Shown: positions 1 to 9,117, counted from the stretch's first letter. The stretch: 64,000 nucleotides of DNA from Rhizobium sp. L1K21 (GCF_024055895.1 NZ_JAMXLE010000001.1:1302001-1366000); one strand, 5' to 3'. The notes: generated by a model from the sequence alone, not told the origin. Program-made: numbers and translations.

Positions 1-560
1 TTCTCTTGCAGGTGGAAGGCAGCAATTGCCATGCCACCGGTGGCTGGACGCCGCTCTGGTCGCGTGATCCGAATGCCGGCGGCGGGATGATGCTCGGCTC
101 GCTTGGCGCATTTCTGGTTCTGGAATCGCGTGCGCACGCAGAAGCGCGTGGCGCTTCCATTTATGCAGTGCTTGAAAATGTCGAGGGCGACCGCGGCACG
201 CGTGACGACGGCAAGATGGAGAGCCGTCTGGACCGTATGGCTGAAGGGCTGGAGACTGCACTGGTCTTTTCTGGTGCCACCGGCATGCATGGTCTTACAG
301 GGCGTGAAAAAAGCTGGATTGAAAAGCGTTTCCCCAATGCTGCCCTTCGCGGGTTTGGTGGCGCTCTGGGCCATGGAATGGAAGCGCAGTTTCCTGCCGG
401 TCTTGCGCTTGCCGCACTGGCGCTCGGCAAGGGCGCAAAGGTGGTGCCGCTGGACGCCGACAATGAAGCGGCCATGAACGAGCCGGTCAAGAATGCGGTT
501 GTAACCACGGTCGGGCATCAGCGCGGTGAGGGGATTGCCTACCTCACGCAGTACAATTGA
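1..560 (+). CDS. fabF2XL: beta-ketoacyl-ACP synthase, C-terminal part (5' end outside window)
   Basis: The open frame runs in from before the window, so only the last ~185 residues are seen. The C-terminal thiolase-fold half is recognisable: a GGGMMLGSLGAFLVLE strand, an MHGLTG segment where KAS enzymes carry HGT, and a GALGHGMEAQFPAG segment where they carry the second catalytic His. Both catalytic histidines therefore seem present although the surrounding motifs diverge from FabF. It sits 11 bases before a second KAS gene, followed by an alcohol dehydrogenase and an LpxXL acyltransferase. That order matches the rhizobial acpXL-fabZXL-fabF2XL-fabF1XL-adh2XL-lpxXL operon, which makes the C28 acyl chain of lipid A. 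The fabF2XL name rests on that order. Confidence 0.85.
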   Translation, partial: LLQVEGSNCHATGGWTPLWSRDPNAGGGMMLGSLGAFLVLESRAHAEARGASIYAVLENVEGDRGTRDDGKMESRLDRMAEGLETALVFSGATGMHGLTGREKSWIEKRFPNAALRGFGGALGHGMEAQFPAGLALAALALGKGAKVVPLDADNEAAMNEPVKNAVVTTVGHQRGEGIAYLTQYN

Positions 561-571
561 GGGAGGCGAAC

Positions 572-1855
572 ATGAGTTCATCCTATCGCGATCATCTTGG
601 CCGTCCCATTGTCGCCGTCACCGGCATGGGCGTTATCACGTCTCTCGGGCAGGGGCTGGACGACAACTGGAAAGCGCTGACCAGCGGTGTTTCGGGAATT
701 CACAACATCACCCGCTTCCCGGTGAATTCGCTCTCCACGCGTATTGCCGGCACTGTTGATTTCATCGACATTCCGGTGCCGAATGCAGTGGAACGGTCTT
801 ACGCTTTCGCGCGCGAAACGACGCTCGAAGCTTTGGCGCATGCGGGGCTTTCCGGTGATTTCGGTGGGCCGCTCTTTCTGGCGGCACCGCCTGTCGAAGC
901 CGAGTGGCTGGCGCGCTTCGAGCTTGCCGACCGTTCAGGGCCGAAGGCTGCGGAAGACGATATTTACACCCGCTATCTTGCGGCGATGCGTGAGCGGCCT
1001 GATCCGGCTTTCCATGAAGCCGTCTTGTTTGGCTCAATTTCGGAGCGTCTGGCCGACAAGTTCGGCACACGCGGTCTGCCTGTCACGCTATCGACAGCTT
1101 GTGCATCGGGTGCAACAGCCATTCAGCTTGGTGTCGAGGCGATCCGCCAGGGCCGTACCGACCGTGCACTGACCGTTGCAACCGATGGCTCGCTGAGTGC
1201 CGAAGCGCTGATCCGCTTCTCGCTCTTGTCAGCGCTTTCCACACAGAACGATCCGCCTGAAAAGGCCTCAAAGCCGTTCAGCAAGGATCGTGACGGGTTC
1301 GTGATCGCTGAAGGGGCTGCAACGCTTGTTCTGGAATCGCTCGATGCTGCCATTGCGCGCGGCGCCAAGGTTTATGGCATTGTTCAGGGCTGCGGTGAAA
1401 AAGCGGATTCCTTCCATCGCACGCGCTCTTCGCCCGATGGCGGGCCTGCTATCGCGACGATCAGGGCGGCGCTTTCCGATGCCGGCCTCGACGAGAGCGG
1501 CATTGATTACATCAATGCGCATGGCACATCGACGCCGGAAAACGACAAGATGGAATATGGCTCCATGCATGCCGTCTTTGCCGATGCTCTGAAGTCGATC
1601 CCGGTTTCGTCCAACAAGTCGATGATCGGTCACACGCTGACGGCAGCAGGTGCTGTCGAAGCCGTTTTCTCGCTTCAGACGATCTTGACGGGAACGCTGC
1701 CGCCGACCATCAACTACAACAATCCGGACCCGGCCATCGAGCTTGATGTCGTGCCGAACGCGAAGCGCGAGAAGACGGTGAAAGCCGTTCTTTCGAACTC
1801 ATTCGGCTTCGGTGGTCAGAATGCAAGCCTTGTGCTTGCGGCAGAACCGGTCTAG
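572..1855 (+). CDS. fabF1XL: beta-ketoacyl-ACP synthase of the very-long-chain fatty acid cluster
   Basis: KAS II-type condensing enzyme, 427 aa, expected to elongate acyl chains on the special carrier AcpXL for lipid A. The catalytic triad is complete: Cys177 in STACASG, His317 in NAHGTST and His354 in MIGHTLTAAGA, with the usual FGFGGQNASL C-terminus. An in-frame TTG lies at 557, but ATG 572 is preferred because GGGAGG at 561-566 sits just upstream. It directly follows the partial KAS gene and precedes adh2XL by 45 bases, so one transcript is likely. Residues 105-150 form a long insert relative to E. coli FabF. FabF-like identity is secure; assignment to fabF1XL rests on synteny. Confidence 0.92.
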   Translation: MSSSYRDHLGRPIVAVTGMGVITSLGQGLDDNWKALTSGVSGIHNITRFPVNSLSTRIAGTVDFIDIPVPNAVERSYAFARETTLEALAHAGLSGDFGGPLFLAAPPVEAEWLARFELADRSGPKAAEDDIYTRYLAAMRERPDPAFHEAVLFGSISERLADKFGTRGLPVTLSTACASGATAIQLGVEAIRQGRTDRALTVATDGSLSAEALIRFSLLSALSTQNDPPEKASKPFSKDRDGFVIAEGAATLVLESLDAAIARGAKVYGIVQGCGEKADSFHRTRSSPDGGPAIATIRAALSDAGLDESGIDYINAHGTSTPENDKMEYGSMHAVFADALKSIPVSSNKSMIGHTLTAAGAVEAVFSLQTILTGTLPPTINYNNPDPAIELDVVPNAKREKTVKAVLSNSFGFGGQNASLVLAAEPV

Positions 1856-1900
1856 AGCAGCGCCAGAAACAAGAAGAACATTTTGGCGGAGTAAACTCGC

Positions 1901-2929
1901 ATGCGCGCATTGCAACTGATCGAAGATCGCAAGCTTGAGGCTGTCGACATTCCTGAGCCGGACGCACCTGGTCCCGGTGAAGTGACATTGAGGGTCAAGG
2001 CGGTTGCACTGAACCATATCGATGTGTGGGGCTGGCGCGGTATGGCCTTTGCCAAGCGCAAGATGCCGCTCACCATCGGTGCAGAGGCTTCCGGCGTTGT
2101 GGAAGCCATTGGTCCTGGTGTTTCAAATGTCTTGCCCGGTCAGCTGGTTGCCATTTTTGGCGCACGTACCTGCGGCCTCTGTAAGCCGTGCCAGGAGGGG
2201 CGCGACAATCTTTGCGAACATGTGGGCGGCGTGCACGGCTTCCACCTCGACGGCTTTGCCCAGGAAAAGGTCAATATGCCAGCGCGCAATCTCATTCCGG
2301 CTCCGCCCGGTGTGGATGCGATTGGTGCAGCCCTTGCCCCCATTACCTTCGGCACTGTTGAGCATATGCTTTTCGACAATGCCAAGCTGGAGCCGGGCGA
2401 GACGATTCTTGTCCATGCTGGTGGATCGGGCATTGGTTCGGCGGCCATTCAGATCGCCAAGAAGATCGGCTGCACGGTGATTACCACTGTCGGTTCCGAC
2501 GATAAAATCGAGAAGTCCAAGGCGCTTGGTGCCGATCATGTGATCAATTACCGCAAGGACCGCTTTGAAGGTGTGGTTCGCAAGATCACCAAGAAAAAAG
2601 GTGTCGACGTTGTGTTCGAACATGTCGGCAAGGACACCTGGGCCGGTTCCATGCTCTGCCTTAAGCGCGGCGGACGTCTGGTCACCTGCGGTTCCACATC
2701 CGGTGTTTCTACCGACGTGAACCTGATGATGCTGTTCCAGCAACAGCTCAAGCTGCTCGGTTCGTTCGGCTGCCGCATGGAAAACATGGCCAATGCCATG
2801 CAGAAGATGGGCCGCGGCCTCGTTCATCCCGTGATTGATACCGAGGTGACGTTTGATGATATCAGGCGTGCGCTGGAACGAATGGAATCGCGTTCCATCT
2901 TCGGCAAAATCGTTCTGAAGATGGACTGA
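1901..2929 (+). CDS. adh2XL: MDR-superfamily (zinc-type) alcohol dehydrogenase of the C28 fatty acid cluster
   Basis: 342-aa medium-chain dehydrogenase/reductase with an N-terminal GroES-like domain (about 1-120) and a Rossmann domain with HAGGSGIGSAAIQIA near 170. The structural-zinc lobe is intact: four Cys in CGLCKPCQEGRDNLC. The catalytic-zinc site looks degraded: the usual Cys near residue 38 is replaced in NHIDVW, and the GHE motif reads GAEASG. It may therefore act as a zinc-independent NADPH reductase (inference). Its place between fabF1XL and lpxXL matches the rhizobial cluster where adh2XL is needed for the very-long-chain lipid A fatty acid. Its stop is 4 bases before the next start. 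Confidence 0.9.
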   Translation: MRALQLIEDRKLEAVDIPEPDAPGPGEVTLRVKAVALNHIDVWGWRGMAFAKRKMPLTIGAEASGVVEAIGPGVSNVLPGQLVAIFGARTCGLCKPCQEGRDNLCEHVGGVHGFHLDGFAQEKVNMPARNLIPAPPGVDAIGAALAPITFGTVEHMLFDNAKLEPGETILVHAGGSGIGSAAIQIAKKIGCTVITTVGSDDKIEKSKALGADHVINYRKDRFEGVVRKITKKKGVDVVFEHVGKDTWAGSMLCLKRGGRLVTCGSTSGVSTDVNLMMLFQQQLKLLGSFGCRMENMANAMQKMGRGLVHPVIDTEVTFDDIRRALERMESRSIFGKIVLKMD

Positions 2930-2933
2930 TTTG

Positions 2934-3896
2934 ATGAAGGCAGGTCTTCTGCGTCTCATCATGGAGACGCGCAAGCGTCAGCAATTGATCTGGGCGTATC
3001 TCGTCTTTTTCTTCATGGCGTTTCTCAAGTTGCTGCCTGCGCGGTGGGCCATGAATTTCATGGATCGTTTTGCGCGCTTTATCGGGCCGAAGCTCAAGCG
3101 CCAGCGCCTGATGATGATCAACCTGCGGCGCGCTTTTCCTGAAAAGAGCGGGCAGGAACTTGCAGAAATCGCCTCGGACGCCTGGGGCGCGATGGGCCGC
3201 ATGGCCGCCGAATATGTTTATCTCGACACGTTGTTCGATTTTGACGTGAACAATCCCAATGCGGGGCGCATCGAAGTCTCAGGGATTCCGATTTTCAAGG
3301 ACCTTCTCGAAAATCCGCGGCCGTTCATCGTCTTTACCGGCCATACGGGCAATTTCGAGCTTCTGCCGGTTGCGGGTGCGGCCTACGGTCTTGATGTAAC
3401 GGCGCTCTTTCGTCCGCCGAACAACCCTTACATCGCCGAAAAAATCCATGACCTGCGCGCGCGGAAGATGGGCAATCTCGTCCCTTCCCATGCAGGTTCG
3501 GGCTTTGCGCTAGCGCGTCAACTGGAAAAAGGCCTTGGGGTTGGCGTGCTCGTGGATCAGAAGTTTCACAAAGGGCTCGATACGACCTTTTTCGGACTGC
3601 CGGTCAAAACCAATCCGCTGGTGCCGAAGCTCGTTCGGCAGTTCAATTGCGATATCTTTCCAGCGCGCTGCGTGCGTCTTCCCGGTGGTCGCTTCAAGTT
3701 GGAGATGGAGCCGGCAGTTGAAGTGCCGCGCAAGGACGATGGCAGTCTTGATGTGCACCGTCTGACGCAGATGCTCAATGACAAGGTGGAAAGCTGGGTG
3801 CGCGAATATCCCGGCCAATGGCTGTGGTATCATGATCGCTGGAACATCAAGCATGAATTGGACGCGGTGGAAGCTGCGCTTGACGCAAAGTCCTGA
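2934..3896 (+). CDS. lpxXL: lipid A very-long-chain (C28) acyltransferase LpxXL
   Basis: Member of the HtrB/MsbB (LpxL/LpxM) acyltransferase family, 320 aa, acting at the inner membrane. The catalytic H-x4-E motif is His137-TGNF-Glu142. A hydrophobic N-terminal segment (about 17-38) should anchor it, and the C-terminal PGQWLWYHDRW block is the family's conserved WxWxHxRW-like end. As last gene of the cluster it is expected to move the long hydroxy fatty acid from AcpXL to lipid A. ATG 2934 is chosen; a TTG lies 3 bases earlier. No strong Shine-Dalgarno is visible, so translational coupling to adh2XL is likely. Confidence 0.92.
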   Translation: MKAGLLRLIMETRKRQQLIWAYLVFFFMAFLKLLPARWAMNFMDRFARFIGPKLKRQRLMMINLRRAFPEKSGQELAEIASDAWGAMGRMAAEYVYLDTLFDFDVNNPNAGRIEVSGIPIFKDLLENPRPFIVFTGHTGNFELLPVAGAAYGLDVTALFRPPNNPYIAEKIHDLRARKMGNLVPSHAGSGFALARQLEKGLGVGVLVDQKFHKGLDTTFFGLPVKTNPLVPKLVRQFNCDIFPARCVRLPGGRFKLEMEPAVEVPRKDDGSLDVHRLTQMLNDKVESWVREYPGQWLWYHDRWNIKHELDAVEAALDAKS

Positions 3897-3969
3897 GTTC
3901 GAACTGCGAGCTCTCGACATTTGCAGTGAGACTCTGCCATAATTTTTGCATTGCAACATGGAGAGGTGC

Positions 3970-4893
3970 ATGTCGATCAGTGCGATCGTGCAGGATGTTT
4001 ATGAGGAAATGCGGCCCCATTTTGGAGAGGGCAAGGTCGCTGACTATATTCCCGCCCTGGCGCGTGTTCCTCTGGATAAATTCGGGATTGCCGTTGTCAC
4101 CACTGATGGCGAAACAGCCTTTGCAGGTGATGCCCTGGAACCTTTTTCCATTCAGAGTGTCTCCAAGGTCTTCACGCTGACGCTTGCGCTTGGACGCGTT
4201 GGGTCCGGGCTTTGGAAGCGCGTCGGTCGCGAGCCCTCGGGCGATCCCTTCAATTCGATTGTCCAGCTCGAACACGAGCACGGAATTCCCCGTAACCCTT
4301 TCATCAATGCCGGAGCAATTGTAACCGCCGATGTCCTGCTTGCCGGTCACCAGCCGCGCGAGACATTGGGCGAAATTCTGCAATTCATGCGTTACATATC
4401 GCAGGACGACACGGTTTACATGGACGAGGATGTGGCGCGTTCCGAACAGGCCACCGGCTTTCGCAATGCCGCCCTTGCCAACTATATGCGCGGCTACGGC
4501 AACATCACCAATCCGGTCGAGAAAACGCTTGGGGTCTATTTTCACCAGTGCTCGATTGCCATGTCATGCCTGCAACTCGCCTGGGCCGGGCAGTTTCTGG
4601 CCAATGGCGGCAAACTTCCAGGCAACGGCCCGCGGATCGTGAGTGCCGAGCGCGCGCGGCGCATCAATGCTTTGATGCTCACCTGCGGGCATTATGACGC
4701 CAGCGGTGATTTTGCGTTCCGGGTCGGTCTGCCGGGCAAAAGCGGCGTGGGCGGCGGGATCATGGCGGTGGCACCCGGCAAGGCGTCCATTGCGGTATGG
4801 TCGCCGGGCCTCAACGAGATCGGAAATTCGGCAGCCGGCACACGTGCGCTGGAGCTCTTTGCCAAGAAAACCGGATGGTCCGTTTTCGGCTGA
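3970..4893 (+). CDS. glsA: glutaminase A (serine-dependent beta-lactamase-fold)
   Basis: L-glutamine to L-glutamate plus ammonia, cytoplasmic. The translation covers the whole glutaminase family from YIPALARV through [10 protein letters not shown] to [13 protein letters not shown]; nucleophile and base are Ser63 and Lys66 in SVSK. Further conserved blocks are NPFINAGAI and [12 protein letters not shown] 3970 gives 307 aa, the usual length (E. coli YneH 308), with GAGAGG closely upstream; ATG 3958 would add four residues. In Brucella, GlsA-released ammonia contributes to acid resistance together with GadBC (established); no gadBC is visible here. The stop is 3 bases from the stop of the convergent RDD gene. 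Confidence 0.95.
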   Translation: MSISAIVQDVYEEMRPHFGEGKVADYIPALARVPLDKFGIAVVTTDGETAFAGDALEPFSIQSVSKVFTLTLALGRVGSGLWKRVGREPSGDPFNSIVQLEHEHGIPRNPFINAGAIVTADVLLAGHQPRETLGEILQFMRYISQDDTVYMDEDVARSEQATGFRNAALANYMRGYGNITNPVEKTLGVYFHQCSIAMSCLQLAWAGQFLANGGKLPGNGPRIVSAERARRINALMLTCGHYDASGDFAFRVGLPGKSGVGGGIMAVAPGKASIAVWSPGLNEIGNSAAGTRALELFAKKTGWSVFG

Positions 4894-4896
4894 GGC

Positions 4897-5355
4897 TCAA
4901 TAGTAGCGCACGTTGACGACTTCCGTGCCAAGCGCAAAGTCGTGCAGAAGCCGGCTTTTATTGGTGAACAGCCCCACCAGCAGGATGAGCGGTGTCACGA
5001 TGGCGTTCAAAATCCAGAACAGGACGAGATGGACGACCGCGGTCAGAAAGTCGATGTGTCCGCCATCCGTGCGCTGCATTTTCAGGCCCATGGCGCGCAT
5101 TCCAGGGGTTGCCTGAAACGGCCCGGAAACCGAAAGGCCGAAATAGAGCCCTGCGACCACAAAGAAGAGTATCGGGTAAAGGAACCAGCCGATGCCGAGC
5201 GTTATGATCCCCAGGAAGAAGACCACAACGACCGCCGGTATGCACAGAAGTGCCACCGCGATATAGTCAGCAATGAATGCAATGCCGCGCCGGAAAAGCA
5301 CGCCATCATATGCGCGGCTATCTTCCATCACTGCGGTTCCATTCATGTTGTCCAT
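4897..5355 (-). CDS. RDD family membrane protein
   Basis: 152-aa integral membrane protein of the RDD family. The N-terminal FRRGIAFIADYI carries the family Arg/Asp signature, hydrophobic helices lie at about 28-52, 55-75 and 100-125, and PGMRAMGLKMQ before the third helix is typical. RDD proteins are poorly characterised; some affect ion transport. The start has a strong AAGGAG (plus-strand CTCCTT 5363-5368) lying in the loop of a 7-bp hairpin (5357-5363 with 5375-5381). It follows hemB on the same strand with a 59-base gap, so co-transcription is possible. Confidence 0.85.
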   Translation of the reverse strand: MDNMNGTAVMEDSRAYDGVLFRRGIAFIADYIAVALLCIPAVVVVFFLGIITLGIGWFLYPILFFVVAGLYFGLSVSGPFQATPGMRAMGLKMQRTDGGHIDFLTAVVHLVLFWILNAIVTPLILLVGLFTNKSRLLHDFALGTEVVNVRYY

Positions 5356-5414
5356 AGTTTTGCTCCTTTATCTTGCAAAACATATGGTGCGGTCTTGCGC
5401 CTACTTCAATGGGC

Positions 5415-6428
5415 TTATGATTTGGCAAGCAGTCTTGCGACATCCATGGCAAAATAGGACAGAATACCGTCACAGCCGGCGCGCTTGAAACAGAGCAGCT
5501 GTTCCATCATGACCTTTTCGCCATCGATCCAGCCATTGGCGGCAGCCGCCTTCACCATCGCGTATTCGCCGGAGACCTGATAGGCAAAAACCGGAAGTCC
5601 AAAGGCTTCCTTCAGGCGCCAGCAGATATCGAGATAGGGCAGGCCGGGTTTGACCATCAGCATGTCGGCACCTTCTTCGACATCGAGCGCTGCATCACGC
5701 ACGGCCTCGGTGCCGTTGGCCGGATCGACATAATAGGTCTTCTTGTCGCCCTTGAGCAGCCCGCCGGTGGAAATGGCTTCGCGGTAGGGGCCGTAGTGGC
5801 CGGATGCAAATTTCGTGGCGTAGCTCATGATGCCGACATTCTGGTGACCGGCTGCATCAAGCGCCTGGCGGATTGCGCCGATGCGGCCATCCATCATTTC
5901 GGACGGCGCGATGATATCGGCACCGGCATCGGCCTGCATCACAGCAGCGCGGGTGACCAGATCCACGGTTTCGTCGTTCACGATCACGCCGTCGCGCAAG
6001 ATGCCGTCATGGCCGTGGCTGGTGAACGGGTCGAGCGCCACGTCAGTGATCATCCCGATGTCGGGAACGGCTTTCTTGACTGCAGCGGTTGCCTGATTGA
6101 TCAGGTTCTCGGCAAGCAGGATATTGGAGCCTGTCTCGTCGCGCAGATCCATTTCGATATTGGGAAAGGTGGCAATTGCTGGAATGCCGAGATCTGCGGC
6201 TTCCTTTGCGGCCTCCACCAGTTTGTCGACCGTCATGCGGTTGACGCCGGGCATGGCGGCGACCGGTTCAATGCGGTTGGTGCCGGGAATCACGAAAACC
6301 GGCCAGATCAGATCGTCCACCGTCAGCGCATTTTCCCGCACCATCCGGCGCGTCCAGTCGGCCTTTCGGTTGCGGCGCATGCGGCGGTGGCCGGTAATCA
6401 AATCAACGGCATGGGTCTTGTCGGTCAT
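5415..6428 (-). CDS. hemB: delta-aminolevulinic acid dehydratase (porphobilinogen synthase), Mg-type
   Basis: Condenses two 5-aminolevulinates to porphobilinogen in haem synthesis. 337 aa. Both active-site lysines are visible: SYATKFASGHYGPYR and MLMVKPGLPYLD. The metal segment reads VALDPFTSHGHDG rather than the three-cysteine DCxCxxYxxHGHCG of zinc enzymes, so this is the cysteine-free, Mg-dependent class typical of rhizobia. A longer open frame extends upstream to 6611, but ATG 6428 (MTDKTHAVD) gives the normal family length. It is divergent from the small membrane protein at 6547. Confidence 0.95.
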   Translation of the reverse strand: MTDKTHAVDLITGHRRMRRNRKADWTRRMVRENALTVDDLIWPVFVIPGTNRIEPVAAMPGVNRMTVDKLVEAAKEAADLGIPAIATFPNIEMDLRDETGSNILLAENLINQATAAVKKAVPDIGMITDVALDPFTSHGHDGILRDGVIVNDETVDLVTRAAVMQADAGADIIAPSEMMDGRIGAIRQALDAAGHQNVGIMSYATKFASGHYGPYREAISTGGLLKGDKKTYYVDPANGTEAVRDAALDVEEGADMLMVKPGLPYLDICWRLKEAFGLPVFAYQVSGEYAMVKAAAANGWIDGEKVMMEQLLCFKRAGCDGILSYFAMDVARLLAKS

Positions 6429-6546
6429 TTTCTGGCTTCCGGTTTCGATACGATGCTGGCTGATTAACATGGGACAATGGAGAACCAAACACTCAAATCG
6501 TTCAAAATGGCTGACACGACGACGCAGCCGTCCTATTGTGGCGCGT

Positions 6547-6984
6547 ATGAAAGATGATTCAATCTGGCTCAGATCAGCCAAACCGACCGAGTTTCTGTTT
6601 ACCGTTTTCATGCGGTTCGTTGCTGTGTCGTGCTTCTATTTCGGCCTTCACTATTGGGCGATGCTGATCGGCTATACGGACAATGGCGCCATGCGCTTCG
6701 ATCTGATGTCCAGTCAGTGGCGGACGGTCGCGACCTGCCTTGCTGTCCTCTATCCCGTGGCAGCGCTCGGCCTTTGGAGCGGGGTTTCCTGGGGCGTGGT
6801 GCTGTGGGCGGCGGCAGCCGGTTACGAGACATTGATCCATGCGTTCTGGTATCTCATTTATGGGCGTAACGACCTCTTGATTATCATGCATCTCACAGTC
6901 GCAGCCGTCTTCGTCATTTTCATTGCTGTGATCTGGTATCAGCGGCGTGTGGCAAACCGTGCGGTAACGCTTGATTCACTCTGA
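6547..6984 (+). CDS. small four-helix membrane protein (DUF6163-like)
   Basis: 145 aa with four predicted membrane helices at about 20-42, 58-78, 80-102 and 112-135. It resembles uncharacterised short membrane proteins common in Rhizobiales (recalled as DUF6163; unverified). There is no catalytic motif. It sits between hemB (divergent) and ldtR, 131 bases upstream of the latter. ATG 6547 is chosen because the frame upstream overlaps the hemB promoter region and reads as non-membrane, basic sequence. Function unknown. Confidence 0.7.
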   Translation: MKDDSIWLRSAKPTEFLFTVFMRFVAVSCFYFGLHYWAMLIGYTDNGAMRFDLMSSQWRTVATCLAVLYPVAALGLWSGVSWGVVLWAAAAGYETLIHAFWYLIYGRNDLLIIMHLTVAAVFVIFIAVIWYQRRVANRAVTLDSL

Positions 6985-7019
6985 TTGCCGTTACGCATTG
7001 GGTAAGGTCTTGTTAAGCC

Positions 7020-7046
7020 TGCATTTTAAATAGAATTTTAGATGCA
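7020..7046. promoter_or_regulatory. imperfect 27-bp palindrome upstream of ldtR, candidate MarR operator
   Basis: TGCAT and ATGCA half-sites flank an AAAT-aga-ATTT core; 19 of 27 positions read the same on both strands. The centre is 83 bases before the ldtR start. MarR-family dimers bind such palindromes and commonly autoregulate, so this is a plausible LdtR operator. It was not found again upstream of the L,D-transpeptidase gene. Confidence 0.45.
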
Positions 7047-7115
7047 TTCGATAGTGTCTCATACGAAGGCGGGAAAAGAAAAAACAACCGCCGCATAAAA
7101 CAGTGAGGCAGAAAA

Positions 7116-7628
7116 ATGAACGCTATAACAAAGAACATCAAAGCGTCTTCTGAAGTCGCAGTCGATGACACCATCCGTGATCTTTACATGGAATCGCTTC
7201 ATCTGGTCGAGCGTCTGCACCGCCGTCTCCTCGACGTGGTCAAGGACGAGTTCGAGCGCCAGGGTCGCGCCGACGTCAACGCCGTCCAGGCATTGCTGCT
7301 CTTCAACATCGGCAATTCGGAACTGACAGCAGGCGAGCTGCGCTCGCGTGGCTACTATCTCGGTTCGAACGTGTCCTACAATGTGAAGAAGCTGGTCGAC
7401 CTCGGTTTGATCAACCATTCGCGCTCACGTTCCGACCGTCGCGCCGTTCGTATCAGCCTGACAGACGAAGGCCGCGAGATCGCCGAAACGGTCGCATCGC
7501 TCTACAACCGGCACATTGGTTCGATTGAACAGGTGGGTGGTATCGGCGAAAGCGAGTTCTCGCAGATGAACAAGCTTCTACAGCGCCTCGATCGCTTCTG
7601 GAATGATACGATCCTTTACCGTCTGTAA
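7116..7628 (+). CDS. ldtR: LdtR-like MarR-family transcriptional regulator
   Basis: 170-aa winged-helix MarR protein. The dimerisation helix is about 20-48, the recognition region is about 75-105 (ELRSRGYYLGSNVSYNVKKL), and the wing holds SRSDRRAVRISLT. The directly downstream gene encodes an L,D-transpeptidase, the same arrangement as ldtR-ldtP of Liberibacter asiaticus, where LdtR activates ldtP and osmotic-stress tolerance (established there). The upstream palindrome suggests autoregulation. Start ATG 7116 follows GTGAGGCAG. Identity as LdtR rests on the pairing. Confidence 0.85.
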   Translation: MNAITKNIKASSEVAVDDTIRDLYMESLHLVERLHRRLLDVVKDEFERQGRADVNAVQALLLFNIGNSELTAGELRSRGYYLGSNVSYNVKKLVDLGLINHSRSRSDRRAVRISLTDEGREIAETVASLYNRHIGSIEQVGGIGESEFSQMNKLLQRLDRFWNDTILYRL

Positions 7629-7658
7629 AATCTACAGTAACATTTTTGCACTATTCAT

Positions 7659-7696
7659 GGCTGGTCACCACAAGGTGGCCGGCCTCACGGTTTTTT
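7659..7696 (+). terminator. Rho-independent terminator after ldtR
   Basis: An 11-bp stem (two G-U pairs), 7659-7669 with 7674-7684, has an ACAA loop and is followed six bases later by a run of six T. It lies 31 bases after the ldtR stop, so the L,D-transpeptidase gene probably has its own promoter. Confidence 0.55.
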
Positions 7697-7814
7697 GAAG
7701 TTGTAGAGCCGGATTGGCGACACGCTTTGGCCATATTGCTATGACACCGGAAGCTAATTCACTATTGTGGTCGCTCAGCGATTCAGATTTCACAGACAAA
7801 GCAGGTCCATCACG

Positions 7815-9092
7815 ATGAAATATTCCCGTCGCGCGTTTCTGACAACGGCAGCTTTTGGAGGTCTCGGGGCGCTTGCTGCTCCTTCATTTGCAGACGAAAT
7901 GCTGGATAGTGTGATCAATGCTCCGCGCAGAGGCAGCTGGGATGATCAGTTCGATGCGAAGGCTATCAGTTCTGCGTCCGCCGTTGCCTCCAACAACCCC
8001 ATTTTCGGGTCGGATGCGGTACCCAATATTCAAATGGCTATTGATGCCTACCGGCAGATTGTTCTGAATGGCGGCTGGCCACAGGTGCTGCCAACGGTTG
8101 CCTTGCGTCTCGGTGTGACCGATCCGGCTGTTCGCAGCCTGCGCCAGCGTTTGATCATTTCCGGTGACTTGCCGCGTTCTGCGGGCATTTCCGATGTTTA
8201 TGACTCGTTCGTGGATGGCGCGGTCAAGCGTTTTCAGGCACGTCACGGCCTGCCGCAGGATGGTTTGATGGGCAAATTCACGCTGGATGCGATGAATGTT
8301 CCCGCCGACGTGCGCCTCATGCAGCTGGAAAAGAACCTTGAGCGTCTGCAGGACATCAAGACGGACCTTGGCCAGCGTTATGTCATGGTCAATATTCCGG
8401 CCGCCTATATCGAGGCGGTTGAGAATGATCGCGTTGTGCAACGCCATACGGCAATCGTTGGGCGTTTGAGCCGACCCACACACATTATCGACTCCAATAT
8501 CTATAGGGTGACGCTGAACCCTTACTGGACGGCTCCGCGTTCGATCATCCAGAAGGATATCGTTCCGCTGATGCGTGAAGATCCGCAATATCTGGCGAAG
8601 AACAATATCCGTCTGTTTGACGGCAATGGCAATGAAGTGGCACCGGAAACGGTGGACTGGAATGCCGAGAAGGCACCGAACCTGATGTTCCGTCAGGACC
8701 CGGGCAAGAACAACGCCATGGCCTCGACGAAGATCGAGTTCCACAATCCGAACGGCGAATATATGCATGACACGCCGCAGCAAGGCCTGTTCAACAAGCT
8801 TGCGCGCTTTGAATCCTCCGGTTGCGTGCGTGTGCAGAATGTTCGCGATCTTGTGGCCTGGCTTCTGCGCGACACGCCCGGTTGGGATCGCCCGCAAATC
8901 GAATCTGTCATCAAGAGCGGCGTGAACACACCTGTTCCACTGGAGCAGGAGGTGCCGGTTTACTTCAAATATATCACGGCATGGTCTGCCAAGGACCACG
9001 TCGTGCAGTTCCGCGACGATATCTATGCCATGGACGGTGCAGATCAGCTCGCGCTCCAGACCGGGTTGAACCAGGAACAAGCGGCAAACTGA
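7815..9092 (+). CDS. ldtP: L,D-transpeptidase (YkuD/YcbB type), Tat-exported
   Basis: 425-aa periplasmic enzyme that should form 3-3 peptidoglycan cross-links or attach proteins to peptidoglycan. The N-terminus KYSRRAFLTTAAFGG is a twin-arginine signal. A peptidoglycan-binding domain (DGAVKRFQARHGLPQDG, about 135-160) precedes a YkuD domain with the catalytic set His318 (MHDTP) and Cys337 in ESSGCVRV. ATG 7815 is preferred over an upstream GTG (7767) because it places the Tat motif at the N-terminus. Its position after ldtR fits control by that regulator. The ldtP symbol is by analogy with Liberibacter. Confidence 0.88.
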   Translation: MKYSRRAFLTTAAFGGLGALAAPSFADEMLDSVINAPRRGSWDDQFDAKAISSASAVASNNPIFGSDAVPNIQMAIDAYRQIVLNGGWPQVLPTVALRLGVTDPAVRSLRQRLIISGDLPRSAGISDVYDSFVDGAVKRFQARHGLPQDGLMGKFTLDAMNVPADVRLMQLEKNLERLQDIKTDLGQRYVMVNIPAAYIEAVENDRVVQRHTAIVGRLSRPTHIIDSNIYRVTLNPYWTAPRSIIQKDIVPLMREDPQYLAKNNIRLFDGNGNEVAPETVDWNAEKAPNLMFRQDPGKNNAMASTKIEFHNPNGEYMHDTPQQGLFNKLARFESSGCVRVQNVRDLVAWLLRDTPGWDRPQIESVIKSGVNTPVPLEQEVPVYFKYITAWSAKDHVVQFRDDIYAMDGADQLALQTGLNQEQAAN

Positions 9093-9117
9093 GCCGTGCC
9101 ATGAAACTGCCCTTTAG

